NCBI RefSeq assembly: GCF_015706575.1
Contig: NW_024037065.1
Span: 3,782,001 to 3,846,000, forward strand
DNA: 64,000 nucleotides
Direction of reading: 5' to 3'
Source: Patiria miniata
Lineage: Eukaryota; Echinodermata; Asteroidea; Valvatida; Asterinidae
Shown: piece by piece, positions 62,122-64,000 of the stretch
Layout of the letters: each line of letters starts with the position of its first letter
Numbering within the stretch: position 1 is the first letter of the stretch
Translations under genes and position numbers: made by a program
The notes under the pieces: model-generated
Databases searched by the model: none
What the model saw: the letters and a program-made list of their open reading frames with translations, nothing else
What the model was told of the DNA's origin: nothing

Positions 62122-62345
62122 TTATCCAGCAACCTTGGAAACTCCCTCAGAATATCCGCCACGCTTTTGTACTCATTCTTGATGAATTGTCTTCTGTAGG
62201 GGGCAGTCAGTAGCAGCCATGGTTTCCTTGACCTGGGAAGCAGGTTCTAGGTTGTCCTTGAGCCAGTTGATATTACCGGTAGTCTCCACATCATCTGTCA
62301 TCTCATCGGGTTTCTCTGGACTGGTAGTTGATGTACTTGCTGTAT
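62115..62345 (-). pseudogene. Upstream exon with a frame change
   Basis: It follows TTTGTTTTTCAG and ends CACATG|GTATGAA, 231 nt. The first part reads TASTSTTSPEKPDEMTDDVE, NINWLKDNLEPASQVKE; after a frame change near 62,210 the family-like YRRQFIKNEYKSVADILREF, PRLLDKHM follows up to the donor. Exons further upstream were not recognised before the window end. Confidence 0.6.
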
Positions 62346-62429
62346 CTGAAAAACAAACAAACATTGAAGAATATTTCAATTTTGAAAGAATTAGATCAAG
62401 ACTTGCATCATGGCTTGTAAAAATATACT

Positions 62430-62600
62430 ACAAGTCACAACACACGGGACCTACGGCTTTACGTCCCATCCCAAGGACGAAGCAATAGTGGTAAAGTGCC
62501 TTGCTCAAGTGCACAAGCACCATGTTTCCATGGTCAGGATTCGAACCCGTGTACCACAGCACACGAGTCGAACACCGTAACCATTGGACCACAGCACCCC
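62430..62600 (-). mobile_element. tRNA-derived SINE
   Basis: On the minus strand the element starts GGGGTGCTGTGGTCCAATGG (A-box-like TGGTCCAATGG) with a B box GGTTCGAATCC at 62538-62548. The body includes GTGCACTTGAGCAAGGCACT and ACCACTATTGCTTCGTCC, a conserved core of tRNA SINEs, ending near GGTCCCGTGTGTTGTG. RNA polymerase III would drive it. It lies upstream of the decayed host gene. Target duplications were not determined. Confidence 0.8.
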
Positions 62601-62859
62601 ACTTGCGTGTCGGTGCAACAGCGTGCATTATCACGCACCTGCCCGTGCTATTCTGACAGCGAATGTAGGGAACAGGTCAACTCGGACCCAGTTCAAATCG
62701 TACCCATTTAATCGTATGCAGGTTAACTCGTATCTATAAGCACCCGTATTAATTAACTGCAAGAAACGAGCTATTGACTTTGGGATCGAAATATACGAAA
62801 CTGTCAGGTACATGGTGAAAAAAAAAAAATCTCCCTGAATTCGTACCATGTGCAACATA

Positions 62860-63290
62860 CATCTCATAAGTACGGCACACTTATTTTAACGCGTACGTAT
62901 GAATCGTATGTCGTACCTACGAAATACGTACGACATGTAAGTCGTAGATGTAAATCGCACGAGATACAAGTCGTTCTCACAAGATATGCAGTATGTACGA
63001 CATAATCGACAAACAAGTCGACCATACGAGTTACAATTCATATTTTTTTACACACGAGATATTGAGTCGTACTTACATATGACTTTGTCGTATGCGACAT
63101 ATATCGTACCCTGTCGACTCGACTTATGCACGACATATATGTCGTACCGGCACCTGTCGACATGATGTCATATGTTTGATATGTCATACCCTGTCGACGT
63201 ATATGTTGTACCCTGTCGATGATATTAGTCGTACCCTGTCGAAATATGTCGTACCCTGTCGATATTTTAGTCGTACATACGGCATATAAC
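62860..63290. repeat. TCGTAC/GTCGAC-rich degenerate minisatellite
   Basis: Words such as GTCGTACCCTGTCGA, ATGTCGTAC and TACGACAT are repeated with variable spacing. The clearest units (GTACCCTGTCGA) are at about 63107, 63188, 63210, 63231 and 63249. Many are short palindromes (GTCGAC, GTAC). No gene is present. Confidence 0.75.
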
Positions 63291-64000
63291 TTATAAGTTG
63301 TTCATACAAGTTAAAATCAGTCTTACAGAATAAGTTTGCTGAAGGAGAGATATTTTTTCCCATATCCCTTTGACAGCTTAGAAGAAATACCCCCCCCCCC
63401 AAAAAAAAAATTCAAAGGTAGATATACTCAATAGTGTGAGCGCTTTTTTTGCCGCTGAACGTGAAAGTGAGCGCCAGCCGGGTCGGTGCCTACAGTGGAC
63501 GGCCCCAACGTGGCCTCTGTGCATGGTGACATCGTTTTTGCCGGCGTGCGGTTTTGTATTAAACCGTTTGCCGTTTTTTGAGGGTCTAATTTTTCATCCT
63601 TTTCATTTCATTTTCGACCCAAACTATGTGTAACTTTATAAATATTAATCTACTATTATTTAAGATTTTAAGGGGGTGTTTTACAATAATTATTGTTTCC
63701 ACAGGCCGTCTGGTTTATAAACCTTTGGTCGTGCTATGCAATTTAATAAATATTATTTTTTTTGTCAGCCGTTATCCAATGAGAGAAGACTATTTACCAT
63801 AGCGCGTACTAATTATCATATTCAGCATACACGGTTGCGTCAAGGCTATCTTCCGCCTCGACTTACTGTACGGCTGTTTGCGGAAGTGAGTGTGCATGGG
63901 TCGTACGTACATGCACACAAAGCACACGCAAGGGTCGTTGGGGCTAACGGTATAGTACAACCTTGTGTTGCTGCGCTGCGCGCGCGGTGTGCGGTAGCGG
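63291..64000. other. Window end, no recognised gene
   Basis: This contains a run of ten C followed by ten A near 63392 and GC-rich, CpG-containing sequence in the last 150 bp (GCTGCGCTGCGCGCGCGGTG). The latter could be the edge of a promoter outside the window. Nothing firmer can be said. Confidence 0.4.

Larger units (their letters stand above)
50736..62345 (-). pseudogene. Multi-exon host gene of unknown function, decayed
   Basis: Four minus-strand exons fit together by phase and splice sites: 62345-62115, 52300-52135, 51830-51712 and 51068-50736. The protein order is a Ser/Thr-rich linker, YRRQFIKNEYKSVADILREF, then IEQNFKLMHPTIADNLYLKW, then a short basic exon and a C-terminal domain with PYVLVLHSQSMLDPTDVFV and DVCYKAHYALDCKYQAQC. 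I recall this as an abundant uncharacterised family in fish and marine invertebrates, often with an N-terminal SAM domain. A frame change lies near 62,210 and a TAG at 51745-51747, so this copy is probably dead. The first intron here is about 9.8 kb because two Ngaro elements lie in it. Confidence 0.65.

Noticed and set aside
62530-62600. Functional tRNA gene
   Set aside because: A and B boxes are present but the body continues into a SINE core with no proper acceptor stem or anticodon arm.

Overview
This is animal nuclear DNA, not bacterial. Several genes are split by introns with clean GT/AG borders, and the window is full of eukaryotic mobile elements: a Ty3/Gypsy element, a Polinton, a Ngaro/DIRS pair, a hAT element, fold-back elements and a tRNA-derived SINE. 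The abundance of GGCCTA and TACATGTA words, and the gene families present, suggest a marine invertebrate, perhaps an echinoderm or another non-vertebrate deuterostome. That guess is from pattern memory only.

Layout. 1-2300 has no gene. 2.3-9.1 kb holds a broken Ty3/Gypsy retrotransposon (gag 4464-5909, pol 5918-9093) with no LTR pair that I could find. 9.8-12.4 kb carries three fold-back elements in a row, the first with a clear 5-bp target duplication. 13.1-14.1 kb holds a two-exon model for a 63-residue membrane protein.

From 15.3 to 36.4 kb runs a multi-exon gene of tyrosine-recombinase type with zinc fingers and a Myb/SANT-like end. It is decayed, and its main coding exon is split by a 16.66-kb Polinton (16735-33395). 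The Polinton has inverted repeats identical over 175 bp and a 5-bp duplication ACCAG. It is mostly whole (about two breaks): DNA polymerase B, integrase, a probable major capsid protein, packaging ATPase, a probable minor capsid protein and a set of small membrane and coiled-coil proteins. Its right arm is the most unusual part: a TFIIB-like factor, thirteen 83-bp repeats each holding a perfect palindrome, and a small TATA-driven, spliced gene. Shared AT-rich motifs just upstream of several ORFs suggest that the element directs its own transcription.

36-50 kb is mainly non-coding: tandem repeats, a MITE-like element, a 2.24-kb hAT relic (42862-45102), another fold-back and two isolated host-type exons. 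50.7-62.3 kb holds, on the minus strand, four exons of a decayed host gene whose roughly 9.8-kb intron contains one partial and one fuller Ngaro retrotransposon. The fuller one includes an SGNH-hydrolase gene. The pair is flanked by 387-bp direct repeats of host intron sequence. 62.4-64 kb has a SINE, a TCGTAC/GTCGAC-rich minisatellite and no recognisable gene.
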